A DNA stretch of 42,403 nt from Streptococcus sanguinis. GTDB taxonomy: Bacteria > Bacillota > Bacilli > Lactobacillales > Streptococcaceae. Positions 17,421-25,785 of this stretch are shown piece after piece. The stretch is taken from assembly GCF_003943655.1 (NCBI RefSeq), contig NZ_RJMM01000016.1:1-42403 (forward strand), written 5' to 3'. The translations under genes were made by a program, and so were the position numbers. The first letter of the stretch is position 1. Each line of letters begins with the position of its first letter. The notes beneath the pieces are model-generated. The model saw only the letters and a program-made list of their open reading frames with translations, searched no databases and was not told the DNA's origin.

Positions 17421-18884
17421 TTGACTGAAAAATCACAAGACAAAGAGAAGAATCTGAGCTTTAAAGAGCAGATTTTGAAAGACTTAGCTGGAGAAAAGGA
17501 AGAACAAACTCCCTCTTCAACTAGCCAGTCAGAAGCGGACTCTGCTTCTGCAAAAGAAACAGCAGCTGCGGATGACTTTGAAGCTAGACCGGCTTCGGTA
17601 GATGTTTCCTACAAGGTTGCAGAGAATGAAAAGGCTCACCCTCAGGTCTATGGCCGAGTGGATGAGGAAGATAAGAAACCCGATGAGGTCTTATCTCGGG
17701 CTAATCGGGCCAACAATACGGTCAAGAAAAAACGTCAAAACACATTAGCTCGCAGGATTATGACAACTGTTCTGCTGATTGTCCTGCTGGGACTTGTGGT
17801 CACAGGAGTTGTCGGCTATACTTATGTATCTTCAGCTCTTAAACCTGTTGATGCAAACGCAACTGAGTATGTGACGGTTGAAGTACCAGAAGGCTCTAGC
17901 TCTAAACAGATTGGGGAAATCCTTGAGAAAAAGGGGCTGATTAAAAATGCCCAAGTTTTTAGTCTCTATTCCAAGATTAAAAGCTTTAACAATTATCAGT
18001 CTGGCTATTACAATCTCCAGAAGAGTATGGATCTAGATACCATTGCTCGGCAGCTTCAGGAAGGTGGAACAGATACGCCGCAACCACCAGTTGTTGGTAA
18101 GGTTACTATCCCTGAAGGATATACACTGGAGCAGATTGCAGAGGCTGTGACGGTTAATGCAGCTGCAACTTCTAAAAAGACTAGTAAGACACCTTTTAGC
18201 AAGGATGATTTTCTAGCTAAGGTGCAGGATGAAGCTTTCATTTCCAAGATGGCGGCTAAATATCCACAGCTGCTGGGAACATTGCCAAGCAAGGACAGCG
18301 GAGTCAAGTACCGCTTAGAAGGTTACCTCTTCCCTGCCACTTATAACTATGGTGAGGATGCGGATCTGGAAAGCTTGATTGACCAGATGTTGGGTGCTAT
18401 GAATACCAATCTGTCTTCTTACTACTCTACTATCGAAGCGAAGAACCTAACGGTTAATGAAGTTCTGACACTTGCTTCTCTGGTAGAAAAAGAAGGTTCA
18501 ACAGACCAGGACCGCAAAGATATTGCCAGCGTATTTTATAATCGTCTCAATCAAGCGATGCCGCTTCAGAGTAATATCGCTATCCTCTATGCTCAAGGCA
18601 AGCTAGGAAAGAAAACGACTTTGAAAGAGGACGCTGAAATTGATACCAATATCGACTCGCCTTTCAATGTCTATAAAAAAGAAGGGCTTATGCCTGGGCC
18701 AGTTGATAGTCCAAGCATGTCAGCTTTGGAAGCTACCATTAATCCAAGTAAGACGGACTACCTCTACTTTGTGGCAAATGTTGAAACAGGCGCTGTTTAC
18801 TTCGCTAATACTTATGAGGAACACGCTAAAAATGTTGAGGAGCATGTCAACAGCAAGCTCACTCAATCCAGCAGCACTGATTAA
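17421..18884 (+). CDS. mltG: endolytic murein transglycosylase MltG (YceG-like)
   Basis: MltG cleaves nascent peptidoglycan glycan strands at the membrane and works with the peripheral wall-elongation machinery in streptococci. I start it at TTG 17421, preceded by GAAGGAGG (17405-17412), because the product then begins MTEKSQDKEKNLSFKEQIL, which lines up with the pneumococcal protein. That gives 487 residues. A charged cytoplasmic region (1-115) is followed by one membrane helix (TVLLIVLLGLVVTGVVGYTYV, about 119-140), a LysM-like region and the YceG catalytic domain with the glutamate in ASLVEKEG and the segment LPMPGPVDSPS-like LMPGPVDSPS. ATG 17400 or 17403 are alternative starts. Confidence 0.95.
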   Translation: MTEKSQDKEKNLSFKEQILKDLAGEKEEQTPSSTSQSEADSASAKETAAADDFEARPASVDVSYKVAENEKAHPQVYGRVDEEDKKPDEVLSRANRANNTVKKKRQNTLARRIMTTVLLIVLLGLVVTGVVGYTYVSSALKPVDANATEYVTVEVPEGSSSKQIGEILEKKGLIKNAQVFSLYSKIKSFNNYQSGYYNLQKSMDLDTIARQLQEGGTDTPQPPVVGKVTIPEGYTLEQIAEAVTVNAAATSKKTSKTPFSKDDFLAKVQDEAFISKMAAKYPQLLGTLPSKDSGVKYRLEGYLFPATYNYGEDADLESLIDQMLGAMNTNLSSYYSTIEAKNLTVNEVLTLASLVEKEGSTDQDRKDIASVFYNRLNQAMPLQSNIAILYAQGKLGKKTTLKEDAEIDTNIDSPFNVYKKEGLMPGPVDSPSMSALEATINPSKTDYLYFVANVETGAVYFANTYEEHAKNVEEHVNSKLTQSSSTD

Positions 18885-18934
18885 ATGCTGTTATTGCAGA
18901 CGAGGGAAGGCTAGGGCAGCTAGTTCTAGCTTTC

Positions 18935-18963
18935 TCAGTCCTGCTATATAAAAAAGGGACTGA
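18935..18963 (+). other. hairpin overlapping the mltG terminator
   Basis: TCAGTCC (18935-18941) pairs exactly with GGACTGA (18957-18963). This shares bases with the hairpin at 18960-18979, so the two cannot form together. Confidence 0.4.
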
Positions 18964-18996
18964 TACAGACTTGTCTCAGCCTCTTGTTTTAGTTTT
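18960..18996 (+). terminator. probable terminator between mltG and greA
   Basis: The 20 bases 18960-18979 fold into an 8-bp stem with one mismatch and a 4-base loop, followed by a T-rich tract (CTTGTTTTAGTTTT). Confidence 0.55.
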
Positions 18997-19000
18997 AAAA

Positions 19001-19020
19001 TAAAAGAAAATAAAAGAAAA
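19001..19020 (+). repeat. short tandem AT-rich repeat before greA
   Basis: A 10-base unit TAAAAGAAAA occurs twice in tandem (19001-19020), ending just before the weak A/G-rich ribosome binding site of greA. It is too short and simple to be a CRISPR or regulatory array. Confidence 0.5.
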
Positions 19021-19028
19021 GAGAAAAA

Positions 19029-19511
19029 ATGGCTGAAAAAACTTATCCTATGACCCTAGAGGAAAAGGAAAAACTAGAAAAAGAATTAGAAGAATTGAAA
19101 TTGGTGCGTCGTCCAGAAGTGGTAGAACGTATTAAGATTGCCCGCTCATACGGCGATTTGTCAGAAAACAGTGAATACGAAGCTGCAAAGGACGAACAGG
19201 CTTTTGTGGAAGGTCAGATTTCTAGTCTGGAAACCAAGATCCGCTACGCTGAGATTGTAAACAGTGACGCTGTAGCCAAGGACGAGGTAGCTATCGGAAA
19301 AACAGTTACTATCCAAGAAGTAGGCGAAAGCGAAGAGGAAGTCTACATTATCGTTGGTTCTGCTGGTGCAGATGCATTTGCAGGCAAGGTATCTAATGAA
19401 AGCCCGATTGGACAAGCTTTGATTGGCAAGAAAACAGGTGATACTGCAACAGTCGAAACACCGGTTGGCAGCTACGACGTTAAAATTCTCAAGGTTGAAA
19501 AAACCGTTTAA
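19029..19511 (+). CDS. greA: transcription elongation factor GreA
   Basis: GreA enters the RNA polymerase secondary channel and stimulates transcript cleavage in backtracked complexes. The 160 residues comprise an N-terminal coiled coil (about 8-75) with the acidic tip in [11 protein letters not shown], and a C-terminal FKBP-like domain with [21 protein letters not shown]. Length and motifs are canonical. The ribosome binding site is weak (AGAGA in an A-rich stretch). It follows mltG as in other streptococci and has its own downstream terminator. Confidence 0.98.
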   Translation: MAEKTYPMTLEEKEKLEKELEELKLVRRPEVVERIKIARSYGDLSENSEYEAAKDEQAFVEGQISSLETKIRYAEIVNSDAVAKDEVAIGKTVTIQEVGESEEEVYIIVGSAGADAFAGKVSNESPIGQALIGKKTGDTATVETPVGSYDVKILKVEKTV

Positions 19512-19519
19512 TAAATACC

Positions 19520-19552
19520 AAAAGGAACTGGCTAGAAGACTGGTTCTTTTTT
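19520..19552 (+). terminator. terminator of greA
   Basis: AAAAGGAACT (19520-19529) pairs with GGTTCTTTTT (19542-19551) with G-U pairs, ending in a T6 run. Confidence 0.85.
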
Positions 19553-19625
19553 CATTTCTTTTAAGATAGAGAGTATAGGCTAGATAAGAAGAGCAGGGGA
19601 AAAATAGAGAAAAGACAGATGGTTA

Positions 19626-19634
19626 TGCTATAAT
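19626..19634 (+). promoter_or_regulatory. relPRS extended -10 promoter
   Basis: TGCTATAAT (19626-19634) is an extended -10 without a recognisable -35. GTAGGAGA precedes the ATG at 19665. Confidence 0.7.
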
Positions 19635-19664
19635 GAGAATAAGCTAGAAAAGTAGGAGAACTGT

Positions 19665-20285
19665 ATGCAAGAGCAAGATATTTATGGGAAATACGGCGTC
19701 TATCTGCCCAAGATTTTAGATGATCTTAGTCAGCGTATTCAAGAGGCTAATGATCGAGTCAAGCAGGAAACAGGGCAGAAGCTTTTTGAGCATTTTAATG
19801 CACGGGTCAAGCAGGCAGCCAGTATGGAAGAGAAATGTCAACGCAAGAATCTGCCTAGGACGCCAGAGTCAGCCCTAAAAGAAATTCGTGATGCGATTGG
19901 GATTCGGATTGTTTGCGGTTTTATTGAGGACATCTATCAGACTATTGAGGTGCTTCGTCAGCTGGAGGGCTGTGGGATTGTTCTGGAAAAGGACTATATC
20001 CGAGCTGCCAAGCCCAATGGGTATCGCTCCTACCACTTGATATTAGAGGTGGAGACTCCTTATGAGGACTGTCATGGTCAAAATCCTGGCCGCTATTTTG
20101 TAGAAATCCAACTTCGGACCATTGCTATGGATTCTTGGGCCAGCTTAGAGCATCAGATGAAGTACAAGCATGAGATTAAAGACAGCAAGCGGATTGTTCG
20201 TGAGCTGAAACGCTGTGCAGATGAGCTGGCATCCTGTGATGTGACCATGCAGACCATCCGCAATTTGATTCGAGAAAGTGAGTGA
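19665..20285 (+). CDS. relP: small alarmone synthetase RelP
   Basis: RelP makes (p)ppGpp from ATP and GTP or GDP in the cytosol and lacks the hydrolase and regulatory domains of long RelA/SpoT proteins. The 206-residue size fits. Synthetase motifs seen are ALKEIRDAIGIRIVCGF (about 72-88), KPNGYRSYHLILEVE (about 119-133), the FVEIQLRTIAMDSWASLEHQ block and MKYKHEI. It is followed by an overlapping response-regulator and histidine-kinase pair, the relPRS layout known from S. mutans, which separates it from RelQ (normally with nadK and pta). Expression is thus probably tied to the two-component system. Confidence 0.95.
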   Translation: MQEQDIYGKYGVYLPKILDDLSQRIQEANDRVKQETGQKLFEHFNARVKQAASMEEKCQRKNLPRTPESALKEIRDAIGIRIVCGFIEDIYQTIEVLRQLEGCGIVLEKDYIRAAKPNGYRSYHLILEVETPYEDCHGQNPGRYFVEIQLRTIAMDSWASLEHQMKYKHEIKDSKRIVRELKRCADELASCDVTMQTIRNLIRESE

Positions 20286-20286
20286 G

Positions 20287-20991
20287 ATGATGAAGATTTT
20301 ATTAGCAGAAGATGAGCAGCAGCTGTCCCGTGTCTTGGAAACGGCGATGACCCATGAAGGCTATCAGGTTGATACAGCCTTTGATGGGCAAGAAGCTGTG
20401 GACTTGGCCAAAATAAATGCCTATGATTTGATGATTCTGGATATCATGATGCCGGTTAAGACAGGCATTGAAGCATTGAAAGAAATCCGCCAAACCGGCA
20501 ATACGACCCATGTCATCATGCTGACAGCTATGTCTGAGGTAGATGACAAGGTCACAGGGCTGGATGCCGGTGCAGATGATTATCTGACCAAGCCCTTCTC
20601 TCTGAAAGAGCTTCTGGCTCGCCTGCGGTCTATGTCAAGACGGGTAGCGACGTTCACCCCCAATTTGCTGCAGATTGGCCAAACCAGTCTCAATGTCGGA
20701 GAACATGAACTCATTAGCTCCAACTCCATCCGCCTAGCCGGTAAGGAATCTAGAATGATGGAATTTCTCATGCTTAATGCCCAGAAGAGTCTTTCTACTC
20801 AGGAAATCTTCCGCCATGTTTGGTCCAAAGACGAGGATGAGGATTTGGACGAAGGCTTCGTCTGGATTTATATTTCCTATTTGCGTCAGAAGCTGAAGGC
20901 TATTCATGCTGATCTTGCTATCTTGGGTGAGGAAGGCGGCAGTTTCACTTTGGTGCCGCTGGAAGGAGATGGCCATGTTTCGGAAGCTTAA
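20287..20991 (+). CDS. relR: response regulator RelR (OmpR family)
   Basis: This 234-residue regulator has a receiver domain with the acidic pair near the start (AEDE), phospho-acceptor D52 in MILDIMMP and the switch lysine in DYLTKPFSLKEL. A C-terminal winged-helix domain follows (about 128-222). ATG 20287 lies one base after the relP stop. An upstream in-frame GTG at 20278 and the next ATG at 20290 are alternatives. In S. mutans RelRS controls relP and links (p)ppGpp to oxidative stress and competence. That role is taken from the conserved operon and not visible here. Confidence 0.92.
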   Translation: MMKILLAEDEQQLSRVLETAMTHEGYQVDTAFDGQEAVDLAKINAYDLMILDIMMPVKTGIEALKEIRQTGNTTHVIMLTAMSEVDDKVTGLDAGADDYLTKPFSLKELLARLRSMSRRVATFTPNLLQIGQTSLNVGEHELISSNSIRLAGKESRMMEFLMLNAQKSLSTQEIFRHVWSKDEDEDLDEGFVWIYISYLRQKLKAIHADLAILGEEGGSFTLVPLEGDGHVSEA

Positions 20992-22210
20992 AATTCGGTT
21001 CATTCTGCTGGCTTCGGCGGCTATTGTTTGTATTTTGCTGACCATGATTGCTGTCTTAAACTCCGTTCGCTTTCTGCAGACCAACGGAGAAATCCAAGCC
21101 GTTCTCAATATTCTATCTGCCAATAATGGAGATTTTCCCAGCGTAGAAGAAACGGCAGAGAGCTTGCAAAACGACCGTATCACCATTGACACGATCTACC
21201 AATACCGCTATTTTAGCGTGGTCTATAACGAGGACAAAACACTTTACTCCTCTAACTTGGACCATCTTTCCAATCTATCTAAGGAGCAGGCGCTCAGCTA
21301 TGCTAACAAAGTGATTAAGAACAGCCGCAGCAGTGGGGTTTTTAAGGTAGGCAGTCAATTTTATTCCTACCAGATAACGCAGGATTCCAAGACCAAGCGC
21401 TATTTACTGGTGGTCTTAGATTCGACTAATTATCTCGAAAGCCGCAATGACTTTTTCTGGCTGTCTATCCAGTTATGTTTCTATAGCTTTATTTTCTTTG
21501 TCTTAGTCGTGTCTGGATTTTCTAACTTTGCCATCCGTCCCTATATCAAAAACTATGAAAACCAAAAGCGCTTCATTACCAATGCTGGACATGAACTGAA
21601 GACGCCATTGGCAATCATTTCAGCCAATACAGAGCTGCAAGAGCTGATGACTGGCGAAAATGAATGGACAGAAAGCACCAAGGACCAGGTCAAGCGTCTC
21701 AGCAACCTAATCAATCAAATGGTTGTTCTGGCCCGTCTGGAAGAGCAGCCAGATGTTACCTTGGTAGATGTGAATTTCTCAGAAGTTGTCAAAAAAGTAG
21801 CAGGAAACTTCAAGTCTGTTATTGAGAAGGCAGGCAAGAAGTACGAGATCAAGCTGCAGGAAGACATCCATGTCAAGGCAACTGAAGATGAACTTTATGA
21901 ATTGGTTAGCATTCTGATTGACAATGCCTGCAAGTATTGTGATGATGATGGGCAAATTTTTGTCACCCTGACCAAGGCTAAGCGCGGGAAACGAGCCCGT
22001 TTGACGGTAGCCAATAGCTATGCGGACGGTAAAAATGTTGATTACAGTCGTTTCTTTGACCGTTTCTATCGCGAAGACGAATCACACAATCAGAAGCAGC
22101 CTGGCTACGGGATTGGCCTATCCATGGCAGAAAGTCTGGTTCGGATTTTTAAGGGCAGGATTTGGGTTTCGTATAAGAAAGGCTTGATTGGCTTTACCGT
22201 TTTACTGTGA
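20975..22210 (+). CDS. relS: sensor histidine kinase RelS
   Basis: This is the membrane kinase partner of RelR. I start it at ATG 20975 behind GGAAGGAG (20961-20968), giving 411 residues and a 17-base overlap with relR. Upstream in-frame codons lie inside the relR coding end. A membrane helix at about 8-30, an extracellular sensor region (about 31-160) and a second helix at about 161-183 are followed by the H box NAGHELKTPLAI (H206), N box LIDNACKY and the glycine-rich GYGIGLSMAESLV. The HAMP linker is short or absent. The signal sensed is unknown. Confidence 0.93.
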   Translation: MFRKLKIRFILLASAAIVCILLTMIAVLNSVRFLQTNGEIQAVLNILSANNGDFPSVEETAESLQNDRITIDTIYQYRYFSVVYNEDKTLYSSNLDHLSNLSKEQALSYANKVIKNSRSSGVFKVGSQFYSYQITQDSKTKRYLLVVLDSTNYLESRNDFFWLSIQLCFYSFIFFVLVVSGFSNFAIRPYIKNYENQKRFITNAGHELKTPLAIISANTELQELMTGENEWTESTKDQVKRLSNLINQMVVLARLEEQPDVTLVDVNFSEVVKKVAGNFKSVIEKAGKKYEIKLQEDIHVKATEDELYELVSILIDNACKYCDDDGQIFVTLTKAKRGKRARLTVANSYADGKNVDYSRFFDRFYREDESHNQKQPGYGIGLSMAESLVRIFKGRIWVSYKKGLIGFTVLL

Positions 22211-22284
22211 TAGAGTCACCTCGTTAATCAGTTATTGCTTTGTTTGCTGAGCTTTTTGTATCGGTTACGCTGATTCTTACTTGA

Positions 22285-22332
22285 GATAAAGAAAAATTCT
22301 TCTAGTATTAGCTAGAAGAATTTTTCTTTATC
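22285..22332. terminator. bidirectional terminator between relS and yidC
   Basis: A perfect 21-bp stem (22285-22305 with 22312-22332) closes a 6-base loop. It contains T-rich tails in both directions and can serve converging relS and yidC. The yidC stop codon lies within its right arm. Confidence 0.92.
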
Positions 22333-23251
22333 TTGACCGTTGCTTACCAGCATTGCGGTTCTTTTTCTTTTTGTTCTTTTGCTCAATAGCCGGTTGAGCT
22401 TTTGGAGTGACATCTTTAGCCCGGCTAGCTTTTTTCAAGCCTTTAGGAGGATTTTTTTCAAATTCCTCTGCTACCTGTTTTCTCAGGCGAGGTCGAATGA
22501 TGTAGTTGATGATAAATTGCTGGATGATTTGGATAAATCCACCGACTACCCAGTAGAGAGTGACTGCGGCAGGAGAGAGGAATGAGAAACCAACAATCAT
22601 GATAGGGCTCATATAAGAAGCCTGTTTCATGCTGTTTCTTTGAGTTTCATCTTCAATACCATGCAGAGAGAGCACTGACTGGATATAGTAGAGAATACCG
22701 ACAATGGCAGTCAAAGCCCAATCGCTTTTGGCTAGGTCTTTAATCCAGAGGAAAGAACTGCCTGCAACTCCTTGAGTATACTGAGCTGCAAAGAAGAGGG
22801 CTGAGAAGAAAGGCATTTGGATGAGCAGAGGCAGACAGCCTATACCGCCAAACATGCTGAGTCCATTTTCTTTTTGAGCAGCCATCAGTTCTTGCTGAGC
22901 CTGCATTTTCTCTTCCTGAGTCTCAGCATTTTTGATTCGCTCTTGGATTGGGGCGAAAATCGGCTTGAAGTAGTTCATCTTTTCAGACTGAAGCGTTGCC
23001 TTCCAAGACTGATAGATTCCCAGTGGCAGAATGATAATCCGCACGATGAGCGTAACGATGATAATCGCCAGACCATAACCTAGACCTGAATTCTTGGCGA
23101 AAAATTGGATACCATCCGCCATAGGCTGACCAATCACGTCCCAGATCAGACCAGAAGGATTGCCGGCCTTGTCGCGGCCCACACAGCCGGACAGGAAAAG
23201 AAGCGCAGCCAGTCCCATACCGGAGAATAAAAAGCGTTTGAAATGTTTCAC
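22328..23251 (-). CDS. yidC: membrane protein insertase YidC (lipoprotein)
   Basis: YidC inserts and folds membrane proteins alone or with SecYEG. The 307-residue protein starts at a GTG (complement of 23249-23251) behind AAAGGAT. The lipoprotein signal ends LFLSGC with lipid-modified C23. Five hydrophobic segments of the 60KD_IMP domain follow, including [23 protein letters not shown] with the conserved arginine. The C-terminus is strongly basic ([16 protein letters not shown]), as in ribosome-contacting YidC tails. Streptococci have two YidC paralogues, and this is the one beside acyP rather than the rnpA-linked copy. Its stop overlaps the shared terminator. Confidence 0.96.
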   Translation of the reverse strand: MKHFKRFLFSGMGLAALLFLSGCVGRDKAGNPSGLIWDVIGQPMADGIQFFAKNSGLGYGLAIIIVTLIVRIIILPLGIYQSWKATLQSEKMNYFKPIFAPIQERIKNAETQEEKMQAQQELMAAQKENGLSMFGGIGCLPLLIQMPFFSALFFAAQYTQGVAGSSFLWIKDLAKSDWALTAIVGILYYIQSVLSLHGIEDETQRNSMKQASYMSPIMIVGFSFLSPAAVTLYWVVGGFIQIIQQFIINYIIRPRLRKQVAEEFEKNPPKGLKKASRAKDVTPKAQPAIEQKNKKKKNRNAGKQRSR

Positions 23252-23332
23252 GAGTTCATATCCTTTGTTTCTAAAAAATAATACCTATCTATTCTACTGT
23301 TTTTTTGCAAAATATACAATAGTTCTGCAGAC

Positions 23333-23611
23333 CTAATTTGAAATTTTAAAGTCAGGATAGGAGTCGAAATTAGCCATGGTTACGTCCAAATAACTGACCT
23401 TAGAAAAAGGTGTCGGTCCCTTGCGGATTTCCTGGATAAATTTGGCCATCAGAGCTGGGTCATCAGCCTGAGCCAGAATGCCAACAGTACCGTCGTCGTT
23501 GTTCCAGACCCGGCCGGTAATACCTCCGATTTCCAGCGCTAGAGAATAGACTCCCCAGCGGAAACCAACCCCTTGTACTCGTCCTTGGGCTATCATTTTT
23601 ACCTTCTGCAT
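23333..23611 (-). CDS. acyP: acylphosphatase
   Basis: This 92-residue enzyme hydrolyses acyl phosphates such as acetyl phosphate. The signature GRVQGVGFRWG gives catalytic R18, and GRVWNNDDGTV gives catalytic N37. The usual GWVRN reads GRVWN, a conservative variation of the second motif. AAAGGAGG precedes the ATG. It is upstream of yidC by 81 bases on the same strand, a pairing conserved in streptococci. Confidence 0.96.
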   Translation of the reverse strand: MQKVKMIAQGRVQGVGFRWGVYSLALEIGGITGRVWNNDDGTVGILAQADDPALMAKFIQEIRKGPTPFSKVSYLDVTMANFDSYPDFKISN

Positions 23612-23680
23612 GGTGTCCTCCTTTAGTGAGCGAACCGAGGGGATTTAAGCCCTCAGTATGAGTGCAAGTCTGCTAAATTG

Positions 23681-23689
23681 TGGTATAAT
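23681..23689 (+). promoter_or_regulatory. extended -10 placed for a leaderless mRNA
   Basis: TGGTATAAT occupies 23681-23689. Only six bases separate it from the ATG at 23696, so transcription should start at or next to the A of the start codon. No Shine-Dalgarno sequence is possible in that space. Confidence 0.75.
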
Positions 23690-23695
23690 GTTCTT

Positions 23696-24436
23696 ATGAA
23701 TATTATAACCTCAAAAGCCAATAATGTGGTAAAAAAAGCTAAAAAACTTCATCACAAAAAATACCGCAAGGATTCTTATTTGATCGAGGGCTGGCATTTA
23801 TTTGAGGAAGCTGTCAGCAGCCGGGCAGAGCTGATTCGGATTTTTGCTTTAGCAGAATACGCAGAGCGATTAGCTGATTTTTCTCAGGTGATCTTTGTCA
23901 GTCCAGAGATTTTAGCAGATTTGGCTGATAGTAAGACGCCACAGGGCATTGTCGCGGAAGTGGCTTTTGAAAGGGAAGAAATACCATCGGAGTTAAGTGG
24001 ACGCTATCTTTTCTTGGAGGACGTTCAGGATCCAGGTAATGTCGGCACCATCATTCGGACTGCGGATGCAGCTGGTTTTGACGGGGTTTTCATCTCTAGC
24101 TCGTCGGCAGATATCTATAACCTAAAAACGCTGCGCTCTATGCAGGGGAGCCATTTCCATCTGCCAGTTTATCGGTTGGATACAGCTGATTTTATTCGAC
24201 TGGCTCAGTCTTCCAGTCTGCCAATTCTAGCGTCGACCTTGTCGTCAACATCTATCGATTACAGAGAGGTGGATAGTAAAGAGGGCTTTGTCCTAGTCAT
24301 GGGCAATGAAGGTCAGGGAATTAGTTCAGAAATGACGACAGCAGCTGATGTTCTGGTCCATATTTCCATGAAGGGACAGGCAGAGAGTCTCAATGTTGCC
24401 GTCGCTGCTGGTATTTTAATCTTTCATTTAAGCTAA
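23696..24436 (+). CDS. SPOUT (TrmH/SpoU) RNA 2'-O-methyltransferase
   Basis: This 246-residue enzyme methylates ribose in RNA, most likely 23S rRNA or tRNA. An N-terminal substrate-binding domain (about 1-95, beginning MNIITSKANNVVKKAKKLHH) precedes the SPOUT knot with LEDVQDPGNVGTIIRTADAAGFDG, VMGNEGQGIS and SMKGQAESLNVAVAAGIL. It resembles YsgA-type proteins. The target nucleotide cannot be inferred. I start it at ATG 23696 and not at the in-frame TTG 23678, which lies before the -10 box. It runs divergently from acyP. Confidence 0.93.
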   Translation: MNIITSKANNVVKKAKKLHHKKYRKDSYLIEGWHLFEEAVSSRAELIRIFALAEYAERLADFSQVIFVSPEILADLADSKTPQGIVAEVAFEREEIPSELSGRYLFLEDVQDPGNVGTIIRTADAAGFDGVFISSSSADIYNLKTLRSMQGSHFHLPVYRLDTADFIRLAQSSSLPILASTLSSTSIDYREVDSKEGFVLVMGNEGQGISSEMTTAADVLVHISMKGQAESLNVAVAAGILIFHLS

Positions 24437-24452
24437 AAATCAGAAAAAGAGA

Positions 24453-24477
24453 TATAATAGTTGGCAAGGGAGGTGAT
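24453..24477 (+). promoter_or_regulatory. -10-like box and strong SD of the HD gene
   Basis: TATAAT at 24453-24458 lacks a clear -35. AAGGGAGGTGAT (24466-24477) is nearly fully complementary to the 3' end of 16S rRNA, predicting efficient translation from ATG 24481. Confidence 0.6.
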
Positions 24478-24480
24478 TCT

Positions 24481-24972
24481 ATGCCTTACAAAAAGGACGA
24501 GGAATTTATGGCCTATGTTGGGCACTTGATTGAAAAGCCCAGTGTTCAGCGCCTGAAAGAAATTCCCCATCATATTCATTCCAATAGACTTGAACATTCC
24601 ATCAATGTAAGTTATACTAGTTACAGAATTGCCAAAAAATTTGGTTGGAATGCTCGCAGCACGGCACGCGGTGCCCTGCTTCATGACTTATTCTACTATG
24701 ACTGGCGTGTAACCAAGTTTAAGAAGAGTCATGCTTGGGTTCATCCCCGGCTGGCAGTTCGAAATGCTCGTAAGATTACCAAGCTCAATAAGGTCGAAGA
24801 GGACATTATCGTCAAGCATATGTGGGGCCTGACTTTGGCACCGCCTCGCTACAAAGAATCATTCGTTGTGACGATGGTGGACAAGTATTGGGCCGTCAAA
24901 GAAGCGACGGCACCTTGGAGACGCAAGGGCGGTAATCGCAAGCTCTTTCATCGAAAGATGCTGAAACCGTAA
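24481..24972 (+). CDS. HD-domain phosphohydrolase-like protein
   Basis: This 163-residue cytosolic protein has HD-superfamily metal ligands: H39 in RLEHSINV, H68-D69 in ALLHDLFYYD, H113 in VKHMWGLT and a late D134 in TMVDKYWA. Such proteins hydrolyse nucleotides or cyclic dinucleotides, but this subgroup has no assigned substrate. It has a strong ribosome binding site. It lies between a methyltransferase and a BI-1 family protein, which gives no functional hint. Confidence 0.87.
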   Translation: MPYKKDEEFMAYVGHLIEKPSVQRLKEIPHHIHSNRLEHSINVSYTSYRIAKKFGWNARSTARGALLHDLFYYDWRVTKFKKSHAWVHPRLAVRNARKITKLNKVEEDIIVKHMWGLTLAPPRYKESFVVTMVDKYWAVKEATAPWRRKGGNRKLFHRKMLKP

Positions 24973-24997
24973 ATGTTTTATTATAAAAGGAGTAACT

Positions 24998-25681
24998 ATG
25001 AATCATTCTATTATTCAAGATCAATCAGATATTAATTCTTTCTATGCTAAGATTTATTCTATCGTTGGTGTCGGTATCGGAATCTCAGCAATCGTGTCCC
25101 TCTTGATGCTAAACTTCTTTCAGGACATTATTATCTCTGTTCTGACAGGCTCCACTTGGATTTTCTATGCAGCTATTGCAGTTGAGTTTATCCTTGTGTT
25201 GGTAGCATCTGGAACTGCTCGGAGCAATAGCCCAGCGGCGTTGCCTATGTTTTTAGCTTATTCAGCCATCAATGGTTTCACCTTAAGTATTATCATGGCG
25301 CTGTATCTTCAGTCAACTGTTCTCTTAGCCTTTCTGACAACGACCGTTATGTTCTTTGCTATGGGCTTCATCGGCAAGGTGACCAAGAAGGATCTTTCCG
25401 GAATGGGCAGAGCATGTATGGCCGGTTTGATTGGTATTATCGCTGCTAGCTTCCTTAATATCTTCTTGAGAAGCAGTGGCTTGGACTTTATCATCAGTAT
25501 CGTTGGTGTCCTTATTTTCTCAGGACTCATCGCTTGGGACAATCAGAAAATCCGCTATGTCTATGAGCAGACCAATGGCAATCCAGGGAATGGCTGGGCA
25601 ATTTCGCTGGCTCTGCATCTGTATCTGGACTTCATTAATCTCTTCCTCAGCTTGCTACGTATTTTTGGAAGAAACAAATAA
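24998..25681 (+). CDS. Bax inhibitor-1 (BI-1/YccA) family membrane protein
   Basis: This 227-residue protein has seven predicted hydrophobic helices, beginning with YSIVGVGIGISAIVSLLML. It ends LALHLYLDFINLFLSLLRIFGR, the characteristic last-helix region of UPF0005/BI-1 proteins. The IAWDNQKIRYVYEQ segment supplies the conserved acidic residues linked to pH-dependent Ca2+ leak in studied homologues. Physiological role in streptococci is not settled. AAAGGAG precedes the ATG and a good terminator follows. Confidence 0.92.
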   Translation: MNHSIIQDQSDINSFYAKIYSIVGVGIGISAIVSLLMLNFFQDIIISVLTGSTWIFYAAIAVEFILVLVASGTARSNSPAALPMFLAYSAINGFTLSIIMALYLQSTVLLAFLTTTVMFFAMGFIGKVTKKDLSGMGRACMAGLIGIIAASFLNIFLRSSGLDFIISIVGVLIFSGLIAWDNQKIRYVYEQTNGNPGNGWAISLALHLYLDFINLFLSLLRIFGRNK

Positions 25682-25699
25682 CTCAGCTAAATAAGACTC

Positions 25700-25733
25700 A
25701 AGCATTGGGCGTTTGCTCCAGTGCTTTTTGTTT
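25700..25733 (+). terminator. terminator after the BI-1 gene
   Basis: AAGCATTGG (25700-25708) pairs with CCAGTGCTT (25718-25726), followed by TTTGTTT. Confidence 0.85.
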
Positions 25734-25756
25734 CTCCTATGGATTTATGGTATAAT
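25728..25756 (+). promoter_or_regulatory. promoter of lysA
   Basis: TTGTTT (25728-25733) and TATAAT (25751-25756, with TGG before it) are 17 bases apart. The -35 overlaps the T tract of the preceding terminator. Confidence 0.8.
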
Positions 25757-25785
25757 AAACCCAGCAAATAGAAAGCGAGAATAGT

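Noticed and set aside
18997..19028. CRISPR-like or regulatory repeat array
   Set aside because: Only two copies of a 10-base A-rich unit without spacers. It is simple-sequence leader DNA.
19665..20285. RelP as a toxic small alarmone synthetase of a toxin-antitoxin pair
   Set aside because: The neighbours are a response regulator and kinase, matching relPRS, and no antitoxin-like small gene overlaps it.
20906..20974. Longer N-terminus for RelS
   Set aside because: The added residues are encoded inside relR and lack an SD. The ATG at 20975 has GGAAGGAG at the right distance and directly precedes the first membrane helix.
20734..21192. 152-codon minus-strand frame over relR and relS
   Set aside because: Both plus-strand genes have complete domain signatures there, and the antisense product is low-complexity and unrecognised.
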